Source: Oceanospirillaceae bacterium (GTDB lineage: Bacteria > Pseudomonadota > Gammaproteobacteria > Pseudomonadales > Balneatricaceae). Taken from it: a stretch of 64,000 nucleotides of DNA. The notes under the pieces are model-generated. The model was not told the origin of the DNA. It made no database searches and saw only the letters and a list, made by a program, of their open reading frames with translations. Positions 26,543 through 34,877 of this stretch are shown piece after piece. The translations under genes and the position numbers were made by a program. How positions within the stretch are numbered: position 1 is the first letter of the stretch; the number at the start of each line of letters is the position of its first letter. The DNA is taken from NCBI GenBank assembly GCA_013215505.1, contig JABSQZ010000017.1:62001-126000 (forward strand), given 5' to 3'.

Positions 26543-27277
26543 GTGTTTACCGGAATAATACAAAGCATTGCCACTATAGATAAGATAAGCGACAGCAACG
26601 GCCTGCGAACTTTCGAGATAGAGTTTGCCAGTGGTTTTTGCCAGGGATTGGAGATAGGCGCCAGTGTTTCCGTGGACGGCGTCTGCCTGACAGTGACAGC
26701 CTTGCTCAGTGACAACCGTGCTAGCTTTGACGTGATGTTACAGAGTTTGCTGGTGACTACGTTGAGTGATTACAGCCCAGGGATTGAAGTCAATGTAGAG
26801 AGAGCAGCCAGAGATGGCGCTGAAATAGGCGGACACCCGCTCTCGGGGCACATTGATTTTCACACCCCTGTAGCTGATATAACACTAATGCAAGACAATT
26901 ACCGCTTGCGTATTTGTGTCAGTAAACAATGGCTGCGCTACATTTTTCCCAAAGGGTACATCGCGATTAACGGCGCCAGTTTGACCATTGCCAATGTCGA
27001 TAAAAAGGCCGGTTGGTTTGAGGTCTGGCTTATCCCGGAGACGCTACGCATGACGGTATTTAAAGACAAGGGCGTTGGCCAGCACTTAAATATTGAAATT
27101 GAGCGCGGTACCCAAGTAGTGGTAGATACGGTGCGCGATACACTAGAAGAAAATTTAGGCAAGCTATATCCACTGTTGCAACAGCTGTTAGAGCAACAGG
27201 GGATCGACATAAATTCTCTGGCATCTGACAATCTGGCTGTTGCGCTAACCAAGAAGCCAGCAAGTGAAGATAAATAG
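26543..27277 (+). CDS. Riboflavin synthase alpha-type protein
   Basis: The 244-residue protein is built of two tandem lumazine-binding barrels as in E. coli RibC: MFTGIIQ, VSVDGVCLTVT (nucleophilic Cys region), EIGGHPLSGHID, then IAINGASLTIANV, LIPETLRMT and VVDTV. The first barrel has MLQSLLVTTL where riboflavin synthases normally have an ETL motif. About 30 extra residues extend the C-terminus. The start is GTG with AAAGGA six bases before it. It is not in a rib operon and no FMN riboswitch motif is visible upstream, so it may be a second copy; a lumazine-protein-like role is a less likely alternative. Confidence 0.82.
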   Translation: MFTGIIQSIATIDKISDSNGLRTFEIEFASGFCQGLEIGASVSVDGVCLTVTALLSDNRASFDVMLQSLLVTTLSDYSPGIEVNVERAARDGAEIGGHPLSGHIDFHTPVADITLMQDNYRLRICVSKQWLRYIFPKGYIAINGASLTIANVDKKAGWFEVWLIPETLRMTVFKDKGVGQHLNIEIERGTQVVVDTVRDTLEENLGKLYPLLQQLLEQQGIDINSLASDNLAVALTKKPASEDK

Positions 27278-27305
27278 CCGTTACTCCAATCACTAGGTAT
27301 ACAGC

Positions 27306-27947
27306 ATGAACCTTAGTTGCAGCACTTTAATCCTGGATCTGGATGGTACGATCAGCGATCCCAGTATAGGCATCTGTCGCAGTTTTAATCACGCCTTACA
27401 GGCATTTGGCTTTGCCACTCATGCCGATTCTGTGATTAGCAATGAAATAGGACCGCCGCTGGATGCCAGTTTTAAAAAATTAGTGCCAGGGCTGGATGAG
27501 CAACTAATACCTGCCCTGGTGGCAGCTTACCGGCAGCGCTACGCCGAGGTCGGCTACAGTGAGAATACAGTCTATCCGCAAATTCCACTGGCACTGGAAA
27601 AATTATCAGCGGCCGGAATCCAGCTGGCAGTTTGCACTTCCAAAAGAGTAGACTTCGCCATTAAGATCTTGTCAATGTTCGAGTTACTGGACTATTTCAA
27701 ATTTGTTAACGGTGGTGATATAGGAATACCTAAAGGCCAACAATTGGCGACACTGCTTGCTCAACAGAAAATTAATACTCAGGCCATTATGGTCGGTGAT
27801 CGCAACGTCGATATTTTTGCCGCGCAGCAAAATTCCCTGCGCTCAATCGGCGTTTTATGGGGCTTCGGCCCCTATGAAGAACTGGCAGCTGCCAAGGCGG
27901 ATTATATAGTGCAAAGCGTTGAGCAACTAAGCGGTTGTTTCTTGTAA
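27306..27947 (+). CDS. HAD-family phosphatase (phosphoglycolate phosphatase-like)
   Basis: The 213-residue protein has the HAD motifs in order: I, LDLDGTISD (nucleophile Asp11 and Asp13); II, VCTSKR; III, Lys in GIPKGQ; IV, MVGDRNVDIFAA. A helical cap sits between motif I and II. The general class is phosphoglycolate phosphatase-like; the exact phosphoester is unknown. It lies 28 bp downstream of the riboflavin-synthase-like gene on the same strand and may be cotranscribed. That raises the possibility of a flavin-pathway phosphatase, but this is inference. Confidence 0.85.
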   Translation: MNLSCSTLILDLDGTISDPSIGICRSFNHALQAFGFATHADSVISNEIGPPLDASFKKLVPGLDEQLIPALVAAYRQRYAEVGYSENTVYPQIPLALEKLSAAGIQLAVCTSKRVDFAIKILSMFELLDYFKFVNGGDIGIPKGQQLATLLAQQKINTQAIMVGDRNVDIFAAQQNSLRSIGVLWGFGPYEELAAAKADYIVQSVEQLSGCFL

Positions 27948-28016
27948 TTGCTCTTCTTGATGCTCCGTTATAGATTCAATAACTGATTATAATTAATAGA
28001 TACAAAGGAAATTAGC

Positions 28017-28694
28017 ATGTTAGATTTATCAACTTGGGTACTTTTTTTAAGCGCCGCTTTTGCTCTGGCGTTTGCGCCGGGCCCCGGGATGTTATACGTA
28101 CTCTCCAGAACCATGAGCGGCGGTAAATCTGCGGGCCTGGCATCCACCTTTGGCGCTTCGGTTGGCGGTCTGTTGCATGTATTTGCCGCAGCTCTCGGTG
28201 TCTCGGCAATTCTGGCGACTTCGGCACTGGCTTTTTCACTGATCAAATGGGTAGGTGCGGCGTTTTTAATCTACCTGGGGCTTAAAATGCTCTACTGCGC
28301 GTTTAAAGGGGATCTGCAAACTTTACCTCAAGAGAATAAAAAAGGCGCTGGCGCAACGGCTCAATCTAATTTTAAATCTGCCTTTTTCCAGGGCATTCTG
28401 GCTGAGGCACTCAACCCAAAAACCGCAATCTTCTTTCTGGCTTTTATACCTCAATTTGTCCAGCCCGAAACAGGCTCTATCTTTAGCCAGTTTGTGGTGC
28501 TGGGGATACTCGTGGTAGCCATTAATGCTATTCCGGATTTTCTGATTGTCGGGTTTTCTAAGCCGGTCGAGAAACTGTGGAATTCCAGCTACCGTTTCCG
28601 TATTACTCAGCAGTCAATATCCGGCAGCTGTCTGATGGGCTTAGGGGCATACTTAGCACTGTCTGATAACAGCAGTGTCAATACTGAAAGTTGA
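28017..28694 (+). CDS. LysE-family translocator
   Basis: The 225-residue membrane protein starts with hydrophobic SAAFALAFAPGPGMLYVLSRTMSGG, the LysE/RhtB signature region, and contains FFQGILAEALNPKTAIFFLAFIPQF. About six helices are visible. AAAGGA lies before the ATG. It should export a small amino compound. It is 69 bp after the HAD phosphatase gene and 21 bp before a DUF1801 gene, all on the plus strand. Confidence 0.9.
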   Translation: MLDLSTWVLFLSAAFALAFAPGPGMLYVLSRTMSGGKSAGLASTFGASVGGLLHVFAAALGVSAILATSALAFSLIKWVGAAFLIYLGLKMLYCAFKGDLQTLPQENKKGAGATAQSNFKSAFFQGILAEALNPKTAIFFLAFIPQFVQPETGSIFSQFVVLGILVVAINAIPDFLIVGFSKPVEKLWNSSYRFRITQQSISGSCLMGLGAYLALSDNSSVNTES

Positions 28695-28715
28695 AAGTTG
28701 ACCCTGGGGAGTTCT

Positions 28716-29156
28716 ATGCAAAATAGTGACCTACACTTAAAACTGCCGGTTATGCCCGCGGATGTACAGTGTAAATTCGACGCATACCCGGCGCATGTGC
28801 AGGACGTATTGCTGGAGCTGCGCCGCATTATTATGCAGCTGGCCAGTGAACTAACCGTCACTAAGTTAGAAGAGAGCCTTAAATGGGGCCAGCCCAGTTA
28901 CCTGGCAGTTGGCGGTAGTACAATCAGAATTGATTGGAGTAGCAAAAGCCCGCAACAGTTCAGGGTATATTTTATTTGCAGTACAATATTAATAGAGACT
29001 TTTAAAGAGCTGTACCCTGGCACTTTCTGCTACGAGGGCAACCGGGCAATAGTCTTTCAACTAAGACAAAAAATTCCACTGTTGGAGCTTAAACACTGCC
29101 TGTCGCTGTCATTGAACTATCACAAAATAAAAAAGTTACCTTTATTGGGAAACTAG
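28716..29156 (+). CDS. DUF1801-domain protein
   Basis: The 146-residue cytoplasmic protein has the DUF1801 pattern: FDAYPAHVQDVLLELRRII, TKLEESLKWGQPSYLAVGG, STIRIDW and RVYFICSTILIETFKELYP. ATG at 28716 follows GGGGAG; a TTG further upstream at 28698 is unlikely. DUF1801 proteins resemble the iron-chaperone-like YdhG family; function here is unknown. It closes a same-strand group that begins with the riboflavin-synthase-like gene. Confidence 0.85.
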   Translation: MQNSDLHLKLPVMPADVQCKFDAYPAHVQDVLLELRRIIMQLASELTVTKLEESLKWGQPSYLAVGGSTIRIDWSSKSPQQFRVYFICSTILIETFKELYPGTFCYEGNRAIVFQLRQKIPLLELKHCLSLSLNYHKIKKLPLLGN

Positions 29157-29451
29157 CCGCCAAGAGTCGGGAGCGTTGCAGCTGGGGACAGGTTCAAGCA
29201 GCATCCGTTAAATCCATGGATGATATGCAGCGTGATGGCCGGCAACAACGGTCGGCTAAAAGTACCTTTGATAACAACATCAGTCTCAGTTGTTTTATTA
29301 AAAGTAACATTACATAACAATGTTCTTACAACCCTAAAAATTGTGTTAACGGTTGCTGTATCGCTGTACTAATAGATTAACTGACTTTTTCCCACCGATA
29401 TTTACCCAGACACCACTGAGTGGTTAGCTAATAGAAAAACGAGCGAATACT

Positions 29452-29952
29452 ATGTATCAGCTACAGGTACTACAAACAGAGCACTGGCAAACGTTATTAA
29501 AATTCGAATTGGACAACCAACAGTGGTTTGAAAAGTGGATTGAACCAAGGCCTGCAGGTTTTTACCAGCGACAGAATTTTTTGCAAAATATTAAAAACTT
29601 AGTCAGGCAGAGCCCTGATGCAAATTATGCGATGTACTTATTATTAGATGCGCAAAATATTCTCGGCCGCTTCAACATCATTAACATTGAACAGAAAAAA
29701 GCTGAAATTGGTTATCGCCTGGCCGAGCGAGCAACTGGCAAAGGCCTTGCAACTATTGGTCTGCAAGCACTAATGGTCGAAGCAAAAAACAAGTTAAAGC
29801 TGCAACAATTGACTGCCAGAGTCACTATTGACAATATTGCATCGCAAAAAGTATTGCTCAACAATGGCTTTGTGCAACAGCAAAGTACTGAAAATTACGT
29901 ACTAATAGACGCTGTAGAGATTGAAATTCTGCACTTTCGCGTACAACTTTAG
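29452..29952 (+). CDS. GNAT acetyltransferase (RimJ/RimL type)
   Basis: The 166-residue protein is a GNAT of the RimJ/RimL class: FDLDNQ-like N-terminus (KFELDNQQWFEKW), AEIGYRLAERATGKGLATIGLQ (acetyl-CoA loop) and ASQKVLLNNGFVQ. This class often acetylates N-terminal amines of proteins or small amines. It is the first of four GNAT genes in a row on the plus strand; its stop is 10 bp before the next start. The 295-bp upstream gap holds no recognised gene. Confidence 0.87.
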   Translation: MYQLQVLQTEHWQTLLKFELDNQQWFEKWIEPRPAGFYQRQNFLQNIKNLVRQSPDANYAMYLLLDAQNILGRFNIINIEQKKAEIGYRLAERATGKGLATIGLQALMVEAKNKLKLQQLTARVTIDNIASQKVLLNNGFVQQQSTENYVLIDAVEIEILHFRVQL

Positions 29953-29962
29953 AGAGAAATAC

Positions 29963-30448
29963 ATGGCTAATTTCGAATCCTTATTGTTAGCTGATGATCC
30001 AGATTGTGCCAGCACAGTTGCACAGTGGTATTTTGATCAGTGGATCAGTCAGCGCTCAGATACCCCACTGCAGGAAGTACTGGAAAACGTCGGCGCATCG
30101 GTCAGTACTCTGGGTGCACCTATGATCGTATTGATCAAAGAAAATCAACAGCTGGTTGCCGCGGCGCAATTAAAAATACGTGAAATGAAAATTTACCCGC
30201 AGTACCAGCACTGGTTAGGAGGTGTTTATGTTCGCTCGCAAAACAGAGGCATGGGCATTGCCGCTCTATTGGTAAAAGAAGTTATCAACCAGGCCAAACT
30301 GGCGAACATTGATACTTTGTATCTGCAAACAGAAGTCTTAAGCGGTGGCATATACGCGATGCTGGGATTTTCGCCACTAGAGCAAGTACATTACGAGGGT
30401 TACGACGTGTTAGTGATGAAATGCGATCTCTCCAGTATCGAAGCATAA
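29963..30448 (+). CDS. GNAT acetyltransferase
   Basis: The 161-residue protein has the GNAT acetyl-CoA loop VYVRSQNRGMGIAALLVKEV after the strand HWLGGVY, and the C-terminal GGIYAMLGFSPLEQ. ATG at 29963 is chosen because GAGAG precedes it and the gene upstream ends at 29952; a start further upstream would overlap. It shows little similarity to its three GNAT neighbours outside the fold motifs, so the group does not look like recent duplications. Substrate unknown. Confidence 0.85.
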   Translation: MANFESLLLADDPDCASTVAQWYFDQWISQRSDTPLQEVLENVGASVSTLGAPMIVLIKENQQLVAAAQLKIREMKIYPQYQHWLGGVYVRSQNRGMGIAALLVKEVINQAKLANIDTLYLQTEVLSGGIYAMLGFSPLEQVHYEGYDVLVMKCDLSSIEA

Positions 30449-30502
30449 CAGCTAATATTAATGACCAATATTAGATCCGTTTTCCAGGGAGTTGTTCAGA
30501 TA

Positions 30503-30991
30503 ATGATACGTCCAGCACTTGCCGCTGATTGCATTAATTTAGCCGCATTATCGATTCAGGTTTGGCTTAATTCCTACGCCCGTGATGGCCTAAGAAACGG
30601 GCTTTCTGAATATGTATTCAATACATTTAGCCAACAGCACTTCGCGCAACTGTTAACTAAACAAGACTATCAGATATTGGTATACGAACAGCAAGAGCAC
30701 TTATTGGGCTTTATTGCCGTGGACCTCAAATCACAATTTAAAACAGAGGCTAACGGTTATGAAGTCGATACTTTATATGTGCAGAATCGCCACCAAGGTA
30801 AGGGCATTGGCAAGCAGCTGTTGCAAGCGGCCGGTAAATTACACGGCAAAAATTATTGGCTGACCACTTGGGTAGGCAACCTTGAAGGTCTTAGTTTTTA
30901 CCAGCACTTGGGTTTTAAAGACATAGGTGAATACTTCTTTGAATTAGATGGCGAGCAACATGAGAACCGGGTACTGGCTTTTAAAGGCTAA
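30503..30991 (+). CDS. GNAT acetyltransferase
   Basis: The 162-residue protein starts MIRPALAADCINLAALSIQVWLNSY, a standard GNAT start, which is why ATG at 30503 is preferred over 30461. The acetyl-CoA loop is VQNRHQGKGIGKQLL, followed by YWLTTWVGNLEGLSFYQHLGFKDIG. It is third in the GNAT run. The segment VDTLYVQN before the loop is typical for polyamine and small-molecule acetyltransferases, but no substrate can be assigned. Confidence 0.86.
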   Translation: MIRPALAADCINLAALSIQVWLNSYARDGLRNGLSEYVFNTFSQQHFAQLLTKQDYQILVYEQQEHLLGFIAVDLKSQFKTEANGYEVDTLYVQNRHQGKGIGKQLLQAAGKLHGKNYWLTTWVGNLEGLSFYQHLGFKDIGEYFFELDGEQHENRVLAFKG

Positions 30992-31132
30992 CAAACCTGT
31001 GAGCAATCCCATTGCGTCTCTGCCTTACAGAACATTGCAAAATTCAGCCATCGCAGCCAAAAGGCATGTAAAATACAGACATACTGATGGCCTTTTACAT
31101 CAATATTTTCCAAAAAACAGGGACGCGTTAAT

Positions 31133-31618
31133 ATGAAGATTAGCTATAAAGTACTGACCCAAGAGCACTCTGAGCAATACCGGGCTCTGAGATTGCAGAG
31201 CTTAAAGCTGTATCCAGAGGCCTTCTGTGCCGTTTACGCTGAACAAGTACAGCTAGAGAAACTCTATTTTCAAGAGCTGATGGAGCAAAATGACCAGCAG
31301 CATTTTATGCTCGGAGCATTCGCCGATCAGCAGTTGGTGGGGCTGTGTGGCTTAGTCACTAATACACAGCGACTGGCGAATGCCGCTGAAATAATACAAA
31401 TGTATATAAATAAAGATTACCGCCGCCTGGGTATAGGCCTGACATTAATCGAACGAGTACTAGAGACAGTCAAGGCGCGAAAACTCACCGAGACTGTGCT
31501 GTTAGAAGTACTTAAAGACAATAGCAGCGCCTATAAAGCTTATATTAAAGCGGGTTTTAAAGTCGATGAAACGCTTTCAGATCCAGACCGCAGCTGGATA
31601 ATGACTATTCAGATCTAA
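31133..31618 (+). CDS. GNAT acetyltransferase
   Basis: The 161-residue protein has the GNAT motifs FMLGAFADQQLVGLCGL, MYINKDYRRLGIGLTLIE (acetyl-CoA loop) and VLEVLKDN-like VLLEVLKDNSSAYKAYIKAGF. The N-terminal YRALRLQSLKLYPEAF is common to a GNAT subgroup of unknown substrate. AGGGA precedes the ATG. It is the fourth GNAT of the run, separated from the third by 141 bp. Confidence 0.87.
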   Translation: MKISYKVLTQEHSEQYRALRLQSLKLYPEAFCAVYAEQVQLEKLYFQELMEQNDQQHFMLGAFADQQLVGLCGLVTNTQRLANAAEIIQMYINKDYRRLGIGLTLIERVLETVKARKLTETVLLEVLKDNSSAYKAYIKAGFKVDETLSDPDRSWIMTIQI

Positions 31619-31650
31619 GCCCTAACTGATTTTCAAAAAAGGATTTTTTG

Positions 31651-32418
31651 ATGACAGATGCAGCAAAAACGATTAATGATACGAGCTCTCTGTTTAACGA
31701 CAAATCAGAGCTCTATGCCAGTTCCCGCCCTCAGTATCCAAAAGAGTTATTCCATTTTATCGCCAGCTTGAGCGCAGAACATCAGCAAGCTTGGGATTGT
31801 GCCACAGGTAATGGTCAGGCAGCGCTGGGGCTGGCACAGCACTTTGCTAAAGTTCAGGCCAGCGACATCAGCCAAAATCAGCTTGGCGTTGCTTTTAAAA
31901 AAGATAACATTTATTACTCGCAACAAAGTGCCGAGCAGACTAATTTTAGTGACAATCAATTTGACTTAGTTAACGTCGCTCAAGCGCTACACTGGTTTGA
32001 TCTTGAAAAATTCTGGCCCGAAGTGCAACGTGTTACCCAAACTAACGCGATCTTTGTCGCTTATACTTATGCCTGGTCAAATGTAAATGCTCAAATAGAT
32101 AGCTTAGTACTGGAGTCGATTAATAACGTCATTGAACCTTACTGGGCTAAAAATAATCAGCATTGCGTCAATGGTTATCAAAATATTAACTTTCCTTTTC
32201 AACAGATAAAGACCCCGGCATTTACCTTGCAAAATCACTGGAACTTAAAAGAGTTTTTCAATTTTTTACATAGTTGGTCGGCTACTCGACGCTGTATGCA
32301 AGACTGTGGCGATGAGTTTTTTAACAGTGCCAAGCTTAAAGTCGCAAAGATCTGGGGGGACCCACAGCAAAAGAAACTCATTAACACGCCTTTAACGGTT
32401 ATTGCCGGGAAGCTATAG
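31651..32418 (+). CDS. Class I SAM-dependent methyltransferase
   Basis: The 255-residue protein has the N-terminal FNDKSELYASSRPQYP, a SAM-binding strand AWDCATGNGQAALGL, QASDIS at the end of strand 2, and FDLVNVAQALHWFDLEKFWPEV. This pattern is that of small-molecule methyltransferases of the trans-aconitate/TMT1-like group. ATG at 31651 follows AAAAGGA; the codon before it is TTG. It lies 32 bp after the fourth GNAT gene. The substrate is unknown. Confidence 0.88.
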   Translation: MTDAAKTINDTSSLFNDKSELYASSRPQYPKELFHFIASLSAEHQQAWDCATGNGQAALGLAQHFAKVQASDISQNQLGVAFKKDNIYYSQQSAEQTNFSDNQFDLVNVAQALHWFDLEKFWPEVQRVTQTNAIFVAYTYAWSNVNAQIDSLVLESINNVIEPYWAKNNQHCVNGYQNINFPFQQIKTPAFTLQNHWNLKEFFNFLHSWSATRRCMQDCGDEFFNSAKLKVAKIWGDPQQKKLINTPLTVIAGKL

Positions 32419-32489
32419 CGGGCATATTTAATCGATTGGTTACTAAAAACCCTCAACACAAAACATTTAAATTCAGGATGAGATATTGG

Positions 32490-33257
32490 ATGAATATTAA
32501 ACCTAAGCATCTGAGCCGTGAATACGCAGATCAGTTTCAAGACCTGAGTGTTGCCACTAAATACAGAACCCGGCCCGGCTACGCTGATTCAGTGATTAAT
32601 CGTTTAGTGACCTTGGCTGATAAAGGCTTGGTGTTAGACTTGGGCTGCGGGACCGGTGAGCTAGCTATTCCTCTGTCTGCAGTCGGTTTATCGGTAGATG
32701 CTCTGGACCCATCTGCCGCAATGCTAAAAATAGCTGCCGAAGATGACAGTCGCGTCAACTGGATCCATAGTTATGCCGAAGATTTCGCCTTTAACAAAGA
32801 GTATTCATTAATTTGCTGCGCCAATAGCTTGCACTGGATGGATTGGCCGGTAGTTTTTGCACAATTTAAACAGTCACTTAAGGCGCAGGGAGTATTAGCG
32901 ATCATCACTGAAGGACATCTTTGCGGGCTGTCAGTAGCAGATAAAATTCATCAATTAGTCGCGACTTTCTCGACAAATCAAGATTTTCAATCGTTTTCAC
33001 TGATAGATTTATTACAATCAAACAATTTTTTTCGTATAATCGGCAACCAAATTTGCGAAAAGACGCCGTTTAGTCAATCTCTCACTGATTTCGTTAGCTC
33101 ATTTCACGCCAGAAATGGACTGTCGATTGAACGTATGGGCCAAGACAAAGCGCAGCAGTTCGATGATCAGTTAACCGAGATTGTGCAGCCAATCACCCGA
33201 GACGGGCAAGTTCATGGTTACACTCAGGCGAGTGTCACTTGGGGTAGGGCTGTTTAA
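32490..33257 (+). CDS. Class I SAM-dependent methyltransferase
   Basis: The 255-residue protein has SAM motif I VLDLGCGTGELAIPL, the acidic end of strand 2 in VDALDPSAAML, YAEDF and SLICCANSLHWMDWPVVFAQF. The N-terminal YADQFQDLSVATKYRTRPGY resembles that of the preceding methyltransferase, and both share the ALHW/SLHW motif, but they are otherwise quite different. ATG at 32490 is preferred; 32478 is possible. It follows the first methyltransferase by 71 bp. Substrate unknown. Confidence 0.87.
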   Translation: MNIKPKHLSREYADQFQDLSVATKYRTRPGYADSVINRLVTLADKGLVLDLGCGTGELAIPLSAVGLSVDALDPSAAMLKIAAEDDSRVNWIHSYAEDFAFNKEYSLICCANSLHWMDWPVVFAQFKQSLKAQGVLAIITEGHLCGLSVADKIHQLVATFSTNQDFQSFSLIDLLQSNNFFRIIGNQICEKTPFSQSLTDFVSSFHARNGLSIERMGQDKAQQFDDQLTEIVQPITRDGQVHGYTQASVTWGRAV

Positions 33258-33332
33258 GCTGGAAAATCGCAATAAATATTTAACCTCTGCAGTTTCACTG
33301 CAGACACTATTTCCACTGGTAGAATTAATAAA

Positions 33333-33830
33333 ATGGCCGTACTTGAAATACTCGTAGCACCCCACCCAAAACTGAAAATAAAAGCCACTGAAGTCACGGA
33401 TGTGAGTAAGGTGCAACAGCTGATAGATGATCTGTTAGACACCATGTACGATACAGAAGATGGCATAGGTCTGGCGGCCACTCAAGTAGGCAGCAAGCAC
33501 GCTGTTGTTGTTATCGACATCTCAGAAGAGCGTAATCAGCCACTGATATTAATCAATCCAATAGTGGAAAGTGGCGATAGCCTTGAAACAGGCCAGGAAG
33601 GTTGTCTTTCTATCCCAGGCTATTATGCCGATGTTGAACGCTACACCCATGTGATAGTGACGGCGCTGGACAGAGAGGGCAATGAGATACGCATCGAAAA
33701 CGATGACTTTTTAGCCATTGCCATGCAACATGAAATCGACCACTTAAAAGGCAAATTATTTATCGACTACTTGTCACCTTTAAAGAAAAAAATGGCACTT
33801 AAGAAAGTCAAAAAATTTATTTCACAATAG
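33333..33830 (+). CDS. def: Peptide deformylase
   Basis: Peptide deformylase removes the formyl group from N-terminal fMet of new proteins, using a metal (Fe2+ or Zn2+). The 165-residue protein has all three motifs: GIGLAATQ (44-51), EGCLS (89-93) with the Cys ligand, and QHEIDH (132-137) with both His ligands and the catalytic Glu. It lacks the adjacent fmt gene usually paired with the housekeeping copy, so it may be a second deformylase. The gene is in a run of GNAT and methyltransferase genes. Confidence 0.93.
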   Translation: MAVLEILVAPHPKLKIKATEVTDVSKVQQLIDDLLDTMYDTEDGIGLAATQVGSKHAVVVIDISEERNQPLILINPIVESGDSLETGQEGCLSIPGYYADVERYTHVIVTALDREGNEIRIENDDFLAIAMQHEIDHLKGKLFIDYLSPLKKKMALKKVKKFISQ

Positions 33831-33852
33831 CCAGGAAAAAGCCTCTTGAGTA

Positions 33853-33901
33853 TTGAACTCGATTAACTTAGGCTCTGTTTAAGACAAAGTTTCGAGTTCA
33901 A
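33853..33901 (+). other. Intercistronic stem-loop between def and hydrolase gene
   Basis: TTGAACTCGA (33853-33862) is fully complementary to TCGAGTTCAA (33892-33901). A smaller CTTA/TAAG pair lies inside the loop. The 3' arm ends two bases before the AGGAGG ribosome binding site of the next gene, so the stem could affect its access or protect the upstream mRNA end. It lacks a T-run. Confidence 0.5.
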
Positions 33902-33921
33902 ACAGGAGGTTAGGCTGATTG

Positions 33922-34431
33922 ATGAATATTCTTTTGCTGCCAGGCACTAATCGCAACGGTTTGCAGTGGTTTGCTCAACTGCAACAGCAGTTTAGGAACA
34001 TGCGAATAAGTAATCACAGCTGTCTCACAGACAACTATAGCTTTTGGCAAAATGACAATGCTGAGCCCAGCCTCGAGCATGAAATTTCACTGCTGCCGAC
34101 GCTTGAATTCGATCTGGTAATTGCCAAGTCCCTGGGCACATTAGTCTTTTTGCAAGCGGCTGCCCACTCTTTGCGGCACTGGAAAAAAGCACTACTTTTT
34201 GCTATCCCGCTACGCCTTGCCGAACAAACTAAGTTTAGTCCAACGTCACTAAAGCTACTGCAAAAGCCTAATTTACATACAGTGCAACAGCGCAATGACA
34301 AACTCTGCCCTTGTATCGAATTGAACATTCATCAGCCCAAGCACCTGCTGCAAATAGCAGGATCTGATCATAAGTATGATGGTTTTTCGCTGTACGCCAA
34401 AACGTGCAAACAGTGGATCGGTAAGCTTTGA
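33922..34431 (+). CDS. Alpha/beta-hydrolase-like protein
   Basis: The 169-residue protein begins with the strand MNILLLPGTNRNGLQW, an oxyanion-type loop, has the nucleophile-like elbow AKSLGTLVF (a GxSxG variant, Ala-Lys-Ser-Leu-Gly) and a His in GSDHKYDGF near the C-terminus. This is the layout of small alpha/beta hydrolases such as the RBBP9/YdeN group, though it is shorter. AGGAGGT precedes the ATG. The stop overlaps the TTG start of the next gene (TTGA), so the two are translationally coupled. Confidence 0.72.
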   Translation: MNILLLPGTNRNGLQWFAQLQQQFRNMRISNHSCLTDNYSFWQNDNAEPSLEHEISLLPTLEFDLVIAKSLGTLVFLQAAAHSLRHWKKALLFAIPLRLAEQTKFSPTSLKLLQKPNLHTVQQRNDKLCPCIELNIHQPKHLLQIAGSDHKYDGFSLYAKTCKQWIGKL

Positions 34432-34877
34432 ATACTGGCAAACAAGATCAGACATTCATGTTAGAGGCCCTGCAACTTTCCAAACAGGCATTGCCCAACT
34501 GCCGTCCCAACCCACCTGTCGGCTGTGTGTTAGTCAAGGACCAGCAGATTATCAGCGCAGGATTCACCCAAAAGCCAGGAGCAATGCACGCGGAGGCACA
34601 AGCTCTGGCAGAACTGCAGTTGCCGCTCATCGATGTTTGCGCTTATGTCACTCTTGAGCCCTGCTCTTTTGTGGGTCGCACCCCAGCGTGCGCGCAGAGT
34701 TTGATCGACAGCAAGGTAAGCAGAGTTGTGATTGCTATTTTAGACCCAGACCCTAGAAATAATGGCAGGGGCCTGGCAATGTTAGAGGCCGCCGGAATTG
34801 AGGTTAAATTAGGCGTCTGTACCTCACAAGTGCAAAGCTTTCTCAGCCCCTATCTGATATCAGCCACTGTCTATTGA
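34428..34877 (+). CDS. Stand-alone RibD-type deaminase domain
   Basis: The 149-residue protein matches the N-terminal deaminase domain of RibD: FMLEALQLS, CRPNPPVGCVLV, zinc motif HAEAQAL (His54, Glu56) and LEPCSFVGRTPACAQSLI (Cys79, Cys88). The reductase domain of RibD is absent and the frame stops normally. It would deaminate the diaminopyrimidine intermediate of riboflavin synthesis or another pyrimidine. The start is TTG overlapping the stop of the hydrolase gene; ATG at 34458 is possible but would cut the first conserved helix. Confidence 0.83.
   Translation: MNTGKQDQTFMLEALQLSKQALPNCRPNPPVGCVLVKDQQIISAGFTQKPGAMHAEAQALAELQLPLIDVCAYVTLEPCSFVGRTPACAQSLIDSKVSRVVIAILDPDPRNNGRGLAMLEAAGIEVKLGVCTSQVQSFLSPYLISATVY

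Noticed and set aside
29157-29451. Possible gene remnant upstream of the GNAT run
   Set aside because: All frames are short and no protein motif could be recognised.
33853-33910. tRNA-like fold with a GTTCAAA sequence
   Set aside because: There is no acceptor stem or anticodon arm; only one stem is present, so it is listed as a simple stem-loop.
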